Positions 51,224 through 58,524 of a stretch of 64,000 nt of DNA are shown here, piece after piece; position 1 is the stretch's first letter; each line of letters opens with the position of its first letter. The stretch is from the NCBI RefSeq assembly GCF_020216065.1, contig NZ_JAIWNA010000009.1, forward strand, positions 124,001 through 188,000, given 5' to 3'. The stretch is from Nocardia rosealba (GTDB taxonomy: Bacteria; Actinomycetota; Actinomycetes; Mycobacteriales; Mycobacteriaceae). The notes below the pieces were generated by a model. The model made no database searches and was not told the DNA's origin. It worked only from the letters and a program-made list of their open reading frames with translations. The position numbers and the translations under genes were made by a program.

Positions 51224-51643
51224 TTAGGCGGCCGGACGTGGCGGCTGCAGCGCGTCCCACCCGTCGGCGACCCCGTCGTGGCGTTGCGCGAGGCCCGCCA
51301 TCCGCGAGCGTTCCTGCGAGATCGTCAGCGGGTCGAGCAGCTGCACCCGCTGCAGCAGCACGGGCACGAGATCGTCGGAGACCCCGCGCACCGCCTCCGC
51401 GCGCTCGTATCCGTCGTATCCGGCTATCTCACAGGCCTCGTCGATGCGATCGGCGGGCAGCCGCAGATGGTGCCGCAACACCGCCTGCGCGCCGCGATCG
51501 AGATCGACGGCCCGGTCCAGCGCCACCGAGGACGCCTCGGCGTCGTCGAAACTCGACGCGACGACGACCAGATCCTCGCGCGTGGGATCGAGCCCACCGG
51601 GTTGCCCACCGAAGAGCCGCCGCCACATCCGCACTACGACCAT
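51224..51643 (-). CDS. Conserved-looking protein of unknown function, 139 aa
   Basis: From ATG 51643, with a perfect AGGAGG six bases upstream, the frame gives a soluble, helical 139-residue protein: RREDLVVV-like N-terminus (TREDLVVVASSFDDAEASSVALDRAVDLDRG), then helical segments HHLRLPADRIDEACEIAGYDGYERAEAV and a short Pro-rich end. I recognise no family. It shares its upstream region with divergent ctaE and precedes trpD by 77 bases. The strong ribosome binding site supports it as real. Confidence 0.62.
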   Translation of the reverse strand: MVVVRMWRRLFGGQPGGLDPTREDLVVVASSFDDAEASSVALDRAVDLDRGAQAVLRHHLRLPADRIDEACEIAGYDGYERAEAVRGVSDDLVPVLLQRVQLLDPLTISQERSRMAGLAQRHDGVADGWDALQPPRPAA

Positions 51644-51811
51644 CGTCGCCTCCTCGTCTCAGCCTATCCACATCCAACGCTGTCACAATGGGTTGTCACG
51701 CGAAGAGTCGCCAACACGCCGACGGTTGCTTCGGACCCCCTCTGTACGTGGGTTTTCCGGTCCGCGCGACAAACTTTCGTACCCGGGTACAGCTGTCGTA
51801 CTACGAAGAGT

Positions 51812-51817
51812 CATACT
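51812..51817 (+). promoter_or_regulatory. -10 hexamer for ctaE, probable leaderless start
   Basis: CATACT (one mismatch to TANNNT-type elements) is followed by six bases and GTG 51824, with no ribosome binding site in the last ten bases. The transcript probably begins at the start codon of ctaE. Confidence 0.4.
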
Positions 51818-51823
51818 TACCCC

Positions 51824-52435
51824 GTGACGACCGCAGTAGGCACCCCAGGATCGGCCATTACTCAGCGTGTGCATTCGCTGAACCGGCCCAACATGGTCAG
51901 CGTCGGAACCATCATCTGGCTGTCGAGCGAGCTGATGTTCTTCGCCGGCCTCTTCGCCATGTACTTCGTTGCGCGCGCGCAAGCGCACGGCAACTGGCCC
52001 CCGGAGCCCACCGAGCTGAACCTCGCGCTGGCTGTTCCGGTGACGGCCGTGCTGATCGCATCGTCGTTCACCTGCCAGATGGGCGTGTTCGCCGCGGAGA
52101 AGGGCGACGTGTTCGGCCTGCGCCGCTGGTACACGATCACCCTGCTGATGGGTGCCTTCTTCGTCGCCGGTCAGGCGTACGAGTACTACCACCTGGCGCA
52201 CGAGGGCACGACCATCGCGGGCAGCTCCTACGGCTCGGTCTTCTACATCACCACCGGCTTCCACGGTCTGCACGTGATCGGCGGTCTGATCGCGTTTGTG
52301 TTCCTGCTCATCCGCACCACGCTGAGCAAGTTCACCCCCGCTCAGGCCACCGCCGCCATCGTGGTGTCCTACTACTGGCATTTCGTCGACATCGTCTGGA
52401 TCGGGCTGTTCGCCACGATCTACTTCGTCAGCTAG
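51824..52435 (+). CDS. ctaE: Cytochrome c oxidase subunit III
   Basis: A 203-residue five-helix subunit III of the aa3 oxidase. Landmarks are RPNMVSVGTIIWLSSELMFFAGLFAMYF, GSSYGSVFYITTGFHGLHVIGGLIAF and VVSYYWHFVDIVWIGLFATIYFV, which hold the conserved HGLHV and WHFVDIVW motifs. It heads the ctaE-qcrC-qcrA-qcrB operon, as in M. tuberculosis, joining oxidase and bc1 complex genes that form one supercomplex. Confidence 0.95.
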   Translation: MTTAVGTPGSAITQRVHSLNRPNMVSVGTIIWLSSELMFFAGLFAMYFVARAQAHGNWPPEPTELNLALAVPVTAVLIASSFTCQMGVFAAEKGDVFGLRRWYTITLLMGAFFVAGQAYEYYHLAHEGTTIAGSSYGSVFYITTGFHGLHVIGGLIAFVFLLIRTTLSKFTPAQATAAIVVSYYWHFVDIVWIGLFATIYFVS

Positions 52436-52493
52436 CCCGCGGGCACACAAGCTTTTGCACAAGTCGGTTCCGTCTACTCCAAAGGGACTACAG

Positions 52494-53351
52494 ATGAGTT
52501 CATCTCCCCCGTCGGCCCCCGAGCCCGCAGGCGCCGGTCAGGCTGCCAAGACGCGCAAGCAGCGTCGCGCCCGCCGTCGTATCGCGGGTGCGCTCGCGCT
52601 GATGGTCGGCCTCGTCGGAGCCGGCTTCCTGGCGAGCGCGCTCACCCCCGAGCCGCAGATCGCCACCGCGAACGAGGACCAGTCCGCGCTGATCCGTGAG
52701 GGCAAGCAGCTCTACGAGACCTCGTGCATCACCTGCCACGGTGCGAACCTGCAGGGTGTGCCGGATCGCGGTCCGAGCCTGATCGGTGTCGGTGAGGCCG
52801 CGGTCTACTTCCAGGTTTCCTCCGGCCGTATGCCGATGGTGCGCAACGAGGCCCAGGCCATGCGCAAGCCGGAGAAGTTCGACGCGCATCAGACCGACGC
52901 GCTCGGCGCCTACGTCGCCGCCAACGGCGGTGGCCCCTCGGTGATCCGTGACGCCAACGGTGAGATCGCCCAGGAATCGCTGCGCGGCGACGACATCGGT
53001 CGCGGTTCGGAGCTGTTCCGCATGAACTGCGCGTCCTGCCACAACTTCACCGGTCGTGGTGGCGCGCTGTCGGGCGGTAAGTTCGCTCCGCCGCTCGAGC
53101 CGGCCAACGAGCAGCAGATCTACGACGCGATGCTCACCGGCCCGCAGAACATGCCCAAGTTCTCCGACCGGCAGCTGACGCCGGAAGAGAAGCGCGACAT
53201 CGTCGCCTACGTCAAGAACTCCGCCGAGGAGAAGTCGCCCGGCGGCTGGGATCTCGGCGGTTTCGGTCCGGCGACCGAAGGTCTTGCCATCTGGGTCATC
53301 GGCATCACCGCCACCGTCGGTGCGGCCATGTGGATCGGTTCCCGCACGTGA
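52494..53351 (+). CDS. qcrC: Diheme cytochrome c subunit of bc1 complex
   Basis: The 285-residue QcrC carries two c-type hemes, replacing a soluble cytochrome c. It has an N-terminal anchor (IAGALALMVGLVGAGFLASAL, 30-50), two CXXCH sites (CITCH 78-82, CASCH 179-183) each followed by a methionine-bearing region (GRMPMV, NMPKF), and a C-terminal helix (GLAIWVIGITATVGAAMWIG). ATG 52494 follows AAAGGGA. Confidence 0.95.
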   Translation: MSSSPPSAPEPAGAGQAAKTRKQRRARRRIAGALALMVGLVGAGFLASALTPEPQIATANEDQSALIREGKQLYETSCITCHGANLQGVPDRGPSLIGVGEAAVYFQVSSGRMPMVRNEAQAMRKPEKFDAHQTDALGAYVAANGGGPSVIRDANGEIAQESLRGDDIGRGSELFRMNCASCHNFTGRGGALSGGKFAPPLEPANEQQIYDAMLTGPQNMPKFSDRQLTPEEKRDIVAYVKNSAEEKSPGGWDLGGFGPATEGLAIWVIGITATVGAAMWIGSRT

Positions 53352-53391
53352 TCGGGCAGGTCGCGCTCGGCGCGTCGGATAGGACACAGTC

Positions 53392-54531
53392 ATGAGTGGA
53401 CAGGAGCGAAGCGACATGGGTCGCGAACCCACCGAAGACGAACTGGACGCGATGTCGCGTGACGAGCTCGTCGAACTCGGTACCGCGCGAGACGACGTCG
53501 AGGTCGTGTACCGCAGCGAGCGCTGGCCGGTGCCAGGCACCCGGGCCGAGAAGCGTGCCGAGCGTGCCGTCACGTTCTGGTTCGCCATCTCCGGTCTCGC
53601 GGCCGCCGCGCTGATCGGTGTCTTCCTGTTCTGGCCGTGGGAGTGGAAGGGCAAGGGCGACGAGGGCCACGAGGCCTACTCGCTGTTCACCCCGCTCATC
53701 GGTCTGACCTTCGGCATCTCGGTGCTGGTCATCGGTATCGCCGTGGTGCTGATCCGCAAGCGGTTCATCCCCGCCGAGATCTCGATCCAGCAGCGCCACG
53801 ACGGCCCGTCCGACGAGGTCGAACGCCGTACCCTGGCCGCCGAGCTGCAGGACGCGCTCGAGACCTCCACCCTCGGTCGCCGCAAGATGATGCTCGGCAC
53901 CGCCGGTGCCGGTGTCGGTGTGCTCGGCCTCGGTGCCGCGATGGTGTTCATCGGCGGCATGATCAAGAACCCGTGGGCGAAGAAGGACAAGTCGCCGCTG
54001 TGGGTCTCGGGCTGGACCCCGGACTACCCGGGTGAGACCGTCTACATCCGCCGCGACACCGGCCGCCCCGACGATATCGTCCTGGTGCGCCCGGAGGATC
54101 TCGACGCGGGCGCGATGGAAACCGTCTTCCCCTGGAAAGAGAAGTGGCGCGGCGATTCGCACGCCACCCTGCAGTCGCTGCGCGGTATCCGTAACGCCGT
54201 GATGCTGATCCGGCTGCGTACCGAGGACGCCGAGAAGGCGATCAAGCGCAAGGGCCAGGAGAGCTTCAACTACGGCGACTACTTCGCCTACTCGAAGATC
54301 TGCACCCACCTCGGCTGCCCGACCTCGCTGTTCGAGCAGCAGACCAACCGGATCCTGTGCCCGTGCCACCAGTCGCAGTTCTCGGCGACCGAGTGGGGTA
54401 AGCCGGTCTTCGGTCCGGCCGCCCGCGCGCTGCCTCAGCTGCCGATCACCGTCAACTCCGAGGGCTTCCTGGTCGCCGCGGGCGACTTCATCGAGCCGCT
54501 CGGCCCGGCCTTCTGGGAGCGTCGTTCATGA
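53392..54531 (+). CDS. qcrA: Rieske iron-sulfur subunit of bc1 complex
   Basis: The 379-residue QcrA has the actinobacterial three-helix N-terminal part (about 60-80, 102-122 and 165-190) and a Rieske domain with CTHLGC (304-309) and CPCH (323-326) holding the 2Fe-2S cluster. It passes electrons from menaquinol to QcrC. An internal ATG at codon 9 is an alternative start. Its stop codon overlaps the qcrB start by four bases. Confidence 0.95.
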   Translation: MSGQERSDMGREPTEDELDAMSRDELVELGTARDDVEVVYRSERWPVPGTRAEKRAERAVTFWFAISGLAAAALIGVFLFWPWEWKGKGDEGHEAYSLFTPLIGLTFGISVLVIGIAVVLIRKRFIPAEISIQQRHDGPSDEVERRTLAAELQDALETSTLGRRKMMLGTAGAGVGVLGLGAAMVFIGGMIKNPWAKKDKSPLWVSGWTPDYPGETVYIRRDTGRPDDIVLVRPEDLDAGAMETVFPWKEKWRGDSHATLQSLRGIRNAVMLIRLRTEDAEKAIKRKGQESFNYGDYFAYSKICTHLGCPTSLFEQQTNRILCPCHQSQFSATEWGKPVFGPAARALPQLPITVNSEGFLVAAGDFIEPLGPAFWERRS

Positions 54532-56159
54532 GTGCTGGAACTATCATGGCCAACCAGGCCGATGAGATGGACGAGCGGTATCGTGCCGCCGCGTTCGTGA
54601 AGCGGTCGATCAACAAGGTCTTCCCGACCCACTGGTCGTTCCTGCTGGGTGAGATCGCGCTGTACGCGTTCATCATCCTGCTGCTGTCGGGTATCTACCT
54701 GACGCTGTACTTCGACCCGTCGATGGCGCACGTCGTGTACGACGGTGCCTACCAGCCGCTGCGCGGTGTCGGCATGTCGCGGGCCTACGAAACGACGCTG
54801 AACATCTCCTTCGAGGTGCGCGGTGGTCTGTTCGTCCGCCAGATCCACCACTGGGCAGCGCTGCTGTTCGCGGCGTCGATCATCATCCACCTGTTCCGCA
54901 TCTTCTTCACCGGCGCGTTCCGCAAGCCGCGTGAGGCGAACTGGGTGATCGGCTCGCTGCTGCTGATCCTGGCGATGTTCGAAGGCTTCTTCGGCTACTC
55001 GCTGCCCGACGACCTGCTCTCGGGCACCGGTCTTCGTGCCGCGTTCTCCGGCATCACCATCGGTGTCCCGGTGGTCGGTACCTGGCTGCACTGGCTGATG
55101 TTCGGCGGCGACTTCCCCGGCGACATCATCATCCCGCGCCTCTACATCGCGCACGTGCTGCTGCTGCCCGGCATCATCCTGGCGCTGATCGGTGCTCACG
55201 TGGCGCTGGTCTGGTACCAGAAGCACACCCAGTTCCCCGGCCCGGCCCGCACGGAGACGAACGTGGTCGGTGCCCGCATCGTCCCGGTGTTCGCCGCCGA
55301 CCAGGGCGCGTTCTTCGCCTTCACCCTCGGCATCGTCGGCATCATGGGCGGTGTCCTGCAGATCAACCCGGTGTGGAACCTCGGTCCGTACAACCCGTCG
55401 CAGGTGTCGGCGGGTTCGCAGCCCGACTTCTACATGATGTGGACCGACGGTATGGCACGTCTGATGCCTGCCTGGGAGCTCTACCTCGGCCGGTACACGA
55501 TCCCGGCGGCGTTCTGGGTCGCGCTGGTCATGGGCCTGGTGTTCACGCTGCTGATCGCCTACCCGTGGATCGAGAAGCGCCTCACCAACGACCACACCGC
55601 GCATCACAACCTGCTGCAGCGTCCGCGCGACGTGCCTGTGCGCACGGCGATCGGTGCGATGGCCATCGCGTTCTACGTGGTGCTCACGCTGTCGTGCGTC
55701 AACGACATCATCGCGCTGAAGTTCGACATCTCGCTGAACGCGACCACTTGGATCGGTCGTATCGGCCTGCTGCTGCTGCCGCCGCTGGCGTACTTCATCA
55801 CCTACCGGTTCTGCATCGGCCTGCAGCGCAGCGACCGCGCGGTGCTCGAGCACGGCATCGAGACCGGTGTGATCAAGCGACTGCCGCACGGTGAGTACAT
55901 CGAGGTGCACCAGCCGCTGGGTGGGGTCGACGCACACGGCCACGCCATCCCGCTGGAGTACCAGGGCGCCCCGGTGCCCAAGAAGATGAACCGCCTCGGT
56001 TCGGCGGGCAAGCCGGGTACGGGCAGCTTCCTTCGCCCCGACCCGCGCGCCGAGGGCCAGGCCTGGGCCGAGATCGATGAGGCCGAGGAGCACAAGATGC
56101 TCGGTGCCCTCGCCGAGCACCAGGCTCGCACCGGCAACGGTGACCACAGCGGTCACTGA
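54528..56159 (+). CDS. qcrB: Cytochrome b subunit of bc1 complex
   Basis: A 543-residue QcrB with the heme-b-binding helices RQIHHWAALLFAASIIIHLFRIF (His pairs) and GTWLHWLMFGGDF, and the quinol-site segment PEWY-like region near IPAAFWVALVMG. It is longer than mitochondrial cytochrome b and includes the actinobacterial C-terminal extension (GEYIEVHQPLGGVDAHGHA onward). QcrB is the target of telacebec in mycobacteria. The start overlaps qcrA, and a perfect hairpin follows. Confidence 0.95.
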   Translation: MSAGTIMANQADEMDERYRAAAFVKRSINKVFPTHWSFLLGEIALYAFIILLLSGIYLTLYFDPSMAHVVYDGAYQPLRGVGMSRAYETTLNISFEVRGGLFVRQIHHWAALLFAASIIIHLFRIFFTGAFRKPREANWVIGSLLLILAMFEGFFGYSLPDDLLSGTGLRAAFSGITIGVPVVGTWLHWLMFGGDFPGDIIIPRLYIAHVLLLPGIILALIGAHVALVWYQKHTQFPGPARTETNVVGARIVPVFAADQGAFFAFTLGIVGIMGGVLQINPVWNLGPYNPSQVSAGSQPDFYMMWTDGMARLMPAWELYLGRYTIPAAFWVALVMGLVFTLLIAYPWIEKRLTNDHTAHHNLLQRPRDVPVRTAIGAMAIAFYVVLTLSCVNDIIALKFDISLNATTWIGRIGLLLLPPLAYFITYRFCIGLQRSDRAVLEHGIETGVIKRLPHGEYIEVHQPLGGVDAHGHAIPLEYQGAPVPKKMNRLGSAGKPGTGSFLRPDPRAEGQAWAEIDEAEEHKMLGALAEHQARTGNGDHSGH

Positions 56160-56170
56160 TCCCGCGAACA

Positions 56171-56208
56171 ACGAAGGCCCCGAGTCGGTTTCGACTCGGG
56201 GCCTTCGT
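56171..56208. terminator. Bidirectional terminator after qcrB
   Basis: ACGAAGGCCCCGAGTCG and CGACTCGGGGCCTTCGT are perfectly complementary around a GTTT-type loop. It lies between the convergent qcrB and the RNase gene. Confidence 0.88.
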
Positions 56209-56214
56209 CGTATC

Positions 56215-56712
56215 TCAGCGGCGCGGTGTGCGGCGGTGGGATTCGATGGCCTCGAACTTGGCCAGGTTGTGGCGGGCGTCGGCCAGGGCGTCGTGCGCGT
56301 CGTCGGGGATGGGCGGCAGTTCGGGGCTGCCGTGGGCCACCCAGTGCTGACGCAGTTCGTTGGTATAGCGGGGCATGTTCTTGGGCAGCGCGGTCATGTC
56401 ACCCCACAGCTGGCACAGCGCCACATGGTCGTAGGCGCCGACCCAGGCCCACAGCTCCGGATACACACCGGGCCGGGGCAGGAAGAACTTGAACAGGTCG
56501 TCGCGGATCTGGGCGCGGCTGCGATACAGCGGCGAACCGGCCGGTGGCAGCTTCGGCAGCACATTGCGGCGCACCCACGGCCCGGCCCGCCCGGCGTCGA
56601 ATTCGGTGGAGACGGCGTAGTACTCGCGTCCGTCCTCGCAGACGACGCCGATCGAGATCAGGTCGATCGTGACGCCGTCCTCGACGAATTCCGAATCGTA
56701 GAAATATCGCAG
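56215..56712 (-). CDS. Rv2179c-like 3'-5' exoribonuclease with apparent CTG start
   Basis: A 165-residue DEDD-type 3'-5' exoribonuclease. It has YDSEFVEDG (first Asp and Glu), AWVGAYDHVALCQLWG (second Asp) and DDAHDALADARHNL (His and last Asp). M. tuberculosis Rv2179c begins MRYFYDTEF; here the matching codons are CTG CGA TAT TTC TAC, so CTG 56712 stands exactly where Met is expected. No ATG, GTG or TTG lies in frame for many codons upstream. GAGG stands about nine bases before the CTG. It is divergent from aroG. Confidence 0.82.
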   Translation of the reverse strand: MRYFYDSEFVEDGVTIDLISIGVVCEDGREYYAVSTEFDAGRAGPWVRRNVLPKLPPAGSPLYRSRAQIRDDLFKFFLPRPGVYPELWAWVGAYDHVALCQLWGDMTALPKNMPRYTNELRQHWVAHGSPELPPIPDDAHDALADARHNLAKFEAIESHRRTPRR

Positions 56713-56893
56713 GGAGATCGCCTCTTCGTGCCGGTGGGCGCCCGTCCCGTCCGGCGCGACGAGGCGGGCGGACCCACGATGAATTGACTGAAACCCTATG
56801 CGGGCACTTCGCGCGCAGTGCGCAGGGGTCGCCGCTGGGGTCGAGTCGGCCCGTCGCAGGTACGCCGGATATTCGCCGGCTTCGGTGAGTCCG

Positions 56894-56899
56894 TATTCT
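56894..56899 (+). promoter_or_regulatory. -10 hexamer for aroG, probable leaderless start
   Basis: TATTCT is a good TANNNT -10 element, followed by six bases and GTG 56906. No Shine-Dalgarno sequence separates them. This supports both the choice of GTG 56906 and a leaderless message. Confidence 0.5.
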
Positions 56900-56905
56900 G
56901 ATCTG

Positions 56906-58291
56906 GTGACCTGGACCGTCGACGTACCGATTGACCGCCTGCCGGAACTGCCGCCGCTGCCTGACGATCTGCGCAGGCGACTGGACGCCGCTCTGGCTCG
57001 CCCCGCCCTGCAGCAGCCGTCCTGGGACGCCGACGAGGCCACCACGATGCGCACCGTGCTCGAGAGCGTGCCGCCGATCTGCCTGCCCGCCGAGGTCGAG
57101 GACCTCAAGGCGCAGCTGGCGCAGGTGGCGCGCGGCGAGGCCTTCCTGATGCAGGGCGGTGACTGCGCGGAAACCTTCGCCGACAACACCGAACCCCACA
57201 TCAGGGGCAACATCCGCACCCTGCTGCAGATGGCTGTCGTGCTCACCTACGGCGCGAGCATGCCGGTGGTGAAGGTGGCCCGCATCGCCGGTCAGTACGC
57301 CAAGCCGCGCTCGGCCGACATCGACGCGCTCGGCCTGAAGTCCTACCGCGGCGACATGGTCAACTCCCTGGTCGCCGACGAACAGCTGCGCCGCCACGAC
57401 CCGTCACGCCTGGTCCGCGCCTACGCCAACGCGAGCGCCGCGATGAACCTGGTCCGCGCCCTCACCAGCGCCGGCACCGCCGACCTGCACCGCCTGCACG
57501 ACTGGAACCGTGACTTCGTCGCCCAGTCGCCGGCGGGTGCCCGCTACGAGACCCTGGCCGAGGAGATCGACAAGGGTCTGCGCTTCATGGCGGCGTGTCA
57601 GGTCAACGACCCGAGCCTCAAGACCGCCCGCATCTACGCCTCGCACGAGGCGCTCGTGCTCGACTACGAGCGCGCGATGCTTCGCCTCAGCGAGAGCGAG
57701 ACGGGTGAACCGCTGCTCTACGACCTGTCGGCGCACTTCCTGTGGATCGGTGAGCGCACCCGTCAGCTCGACGGTGCCCACATCGCTTTCGCCGAGTTGC
57801 TTGCCAACCCCATCGGCCTGAAGATCGGCCCGACCACCACCCCCGACCAGGCGGTGGAATACGTCGAGCGGCTCGACCCGAACAACGAACCCGGCCGGCT
57901 CACCCTGGTGGCGCGCATGGGCAACGGCAAGGTGCGCGATGTGCTGCCGCCGATCATCGAGAAGGTGCAGGCCACCGGCCACCAGGTGATCTGGCAGTGC
58001 GACCCGATGCACGGCAACACCCACGAGTCGTCCACCGGGTTCAAGACCCGTCACTTCGATCGGATCGTCGATGAGGTGCAGGGGTTCTTCGAGGTCCACC
58101 ACGCGCTCGGCACCCATCCCGGCGGCATGCATATTGAGCTGACCGGTGAGAACGTCACCGAATGCCTCGGTGGTGCGCAGGACATCTCCGATCTGGATCT
58201 CGGTGGGCGGTACGAGACTGCGTGCGATCCTCGGCTCAATACTCAGCAGTCGCTGGAGTTGTCGTTCCTGGTGGCAGAGATGCTGCGGTGA
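56906..58291 (+). CDS. aroG: 3-deoxy-7-phosphoheptulonate synthase, class II
   Basis: The first enzyme of the shikimate pathway, joining PEP and erythrose 4-phosphate. The 461-residue class II enzyme begins (M)TWTVDVPIDRLPELPPLP, matching the M. tuberculosis AroG start, and has LMQGGDCAETFADN, RIAGQYAKPRSAD, WIGERTRQLDGAH, NPIGLKIGPTT, QCDPMHGNT and THPGGMHIELTGENVTEC, covering metal and PEP/E4P sites. The N-terminal extension needed for aromatic amino acid feedback and for interaction with chorismate mutase is present. Confidence 0.96.
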   Translation: MTWTVDVPIDRLPELPPLPDDLRRRLDAALARPALQQPSWDADEATTMRTVLESVPPICLPAEVEDLKAQLAQVARGEAFLMQGGDCAETFADNTEPHIRGNIRTLLQMAVVLTYGASMPVVKVARIAGQYAKPRSADIDALGLKSYRGDMVNSLVADEQLRRHDPSRLVRAYANASAAMNLVRALTSAGTADLHRLHDWNRDFVAQSPAGARYETLAEEIDKGLRFMAACQVNDPSLKTARIYASHEALVLDYERAMLRLSESETGEPLLYDLSAHFLWIGERTRQLDGAHIAFAELLANPIGLKIGPTTTPDQAVEYVERLDPNNEPGRLTLVARMGNGKVRDVLPPIIEKVQATGHQVIWQCDPMHGNTHESSTGFKTRHFDRIVDEVQGFFEVHHALGTHPGGMHIELTGENVTECLGGAQDISDLDLGGRYETACDPRLNTQQSLELSFLVAEMLR

Positions 58292-58455
58292 AGATTTAGG
58301 GGTTTTGCGCCCACACGGTATTGGGCTGTGTTTATTGGAGCGCTGGCGCGCTCGAGCGCGGCCCCTAGGGGCCGGGAATGCGGTCATGGCGGACTCGAGT
58401 GGTGCCATGTGGCTGGGAGTGCGGTCATCGCGGACTCAGGTGGATCTTGGGGCGG

Positions 58456-58524
58456 TCAGCGGTTGCCGCGGCCGGGCTTTTCCTTGTCGTCGTCCTTGTC
58501 GGGCTTGTCCGGGGCGCGATCTCT
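58456..58524 (-). other. In-frame coding-like tail beyond the pknL stop codon
   Basis: Beyond the TGA that ends pknL (58525-58527), the same frame stays open for 22 codons and then meets a second TGA (58456-58458). The tail reads RDRAPDKPDKDDDKEKPGRG then NR, a charged sequence much like the natural C-terminal tails of membrane proteins. It may be a former C-terminus lost by a nonsense change, or made by stop-codon read-through, or chance. The rest of 58292-58455 shows no gene. Confidence 0.4.
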
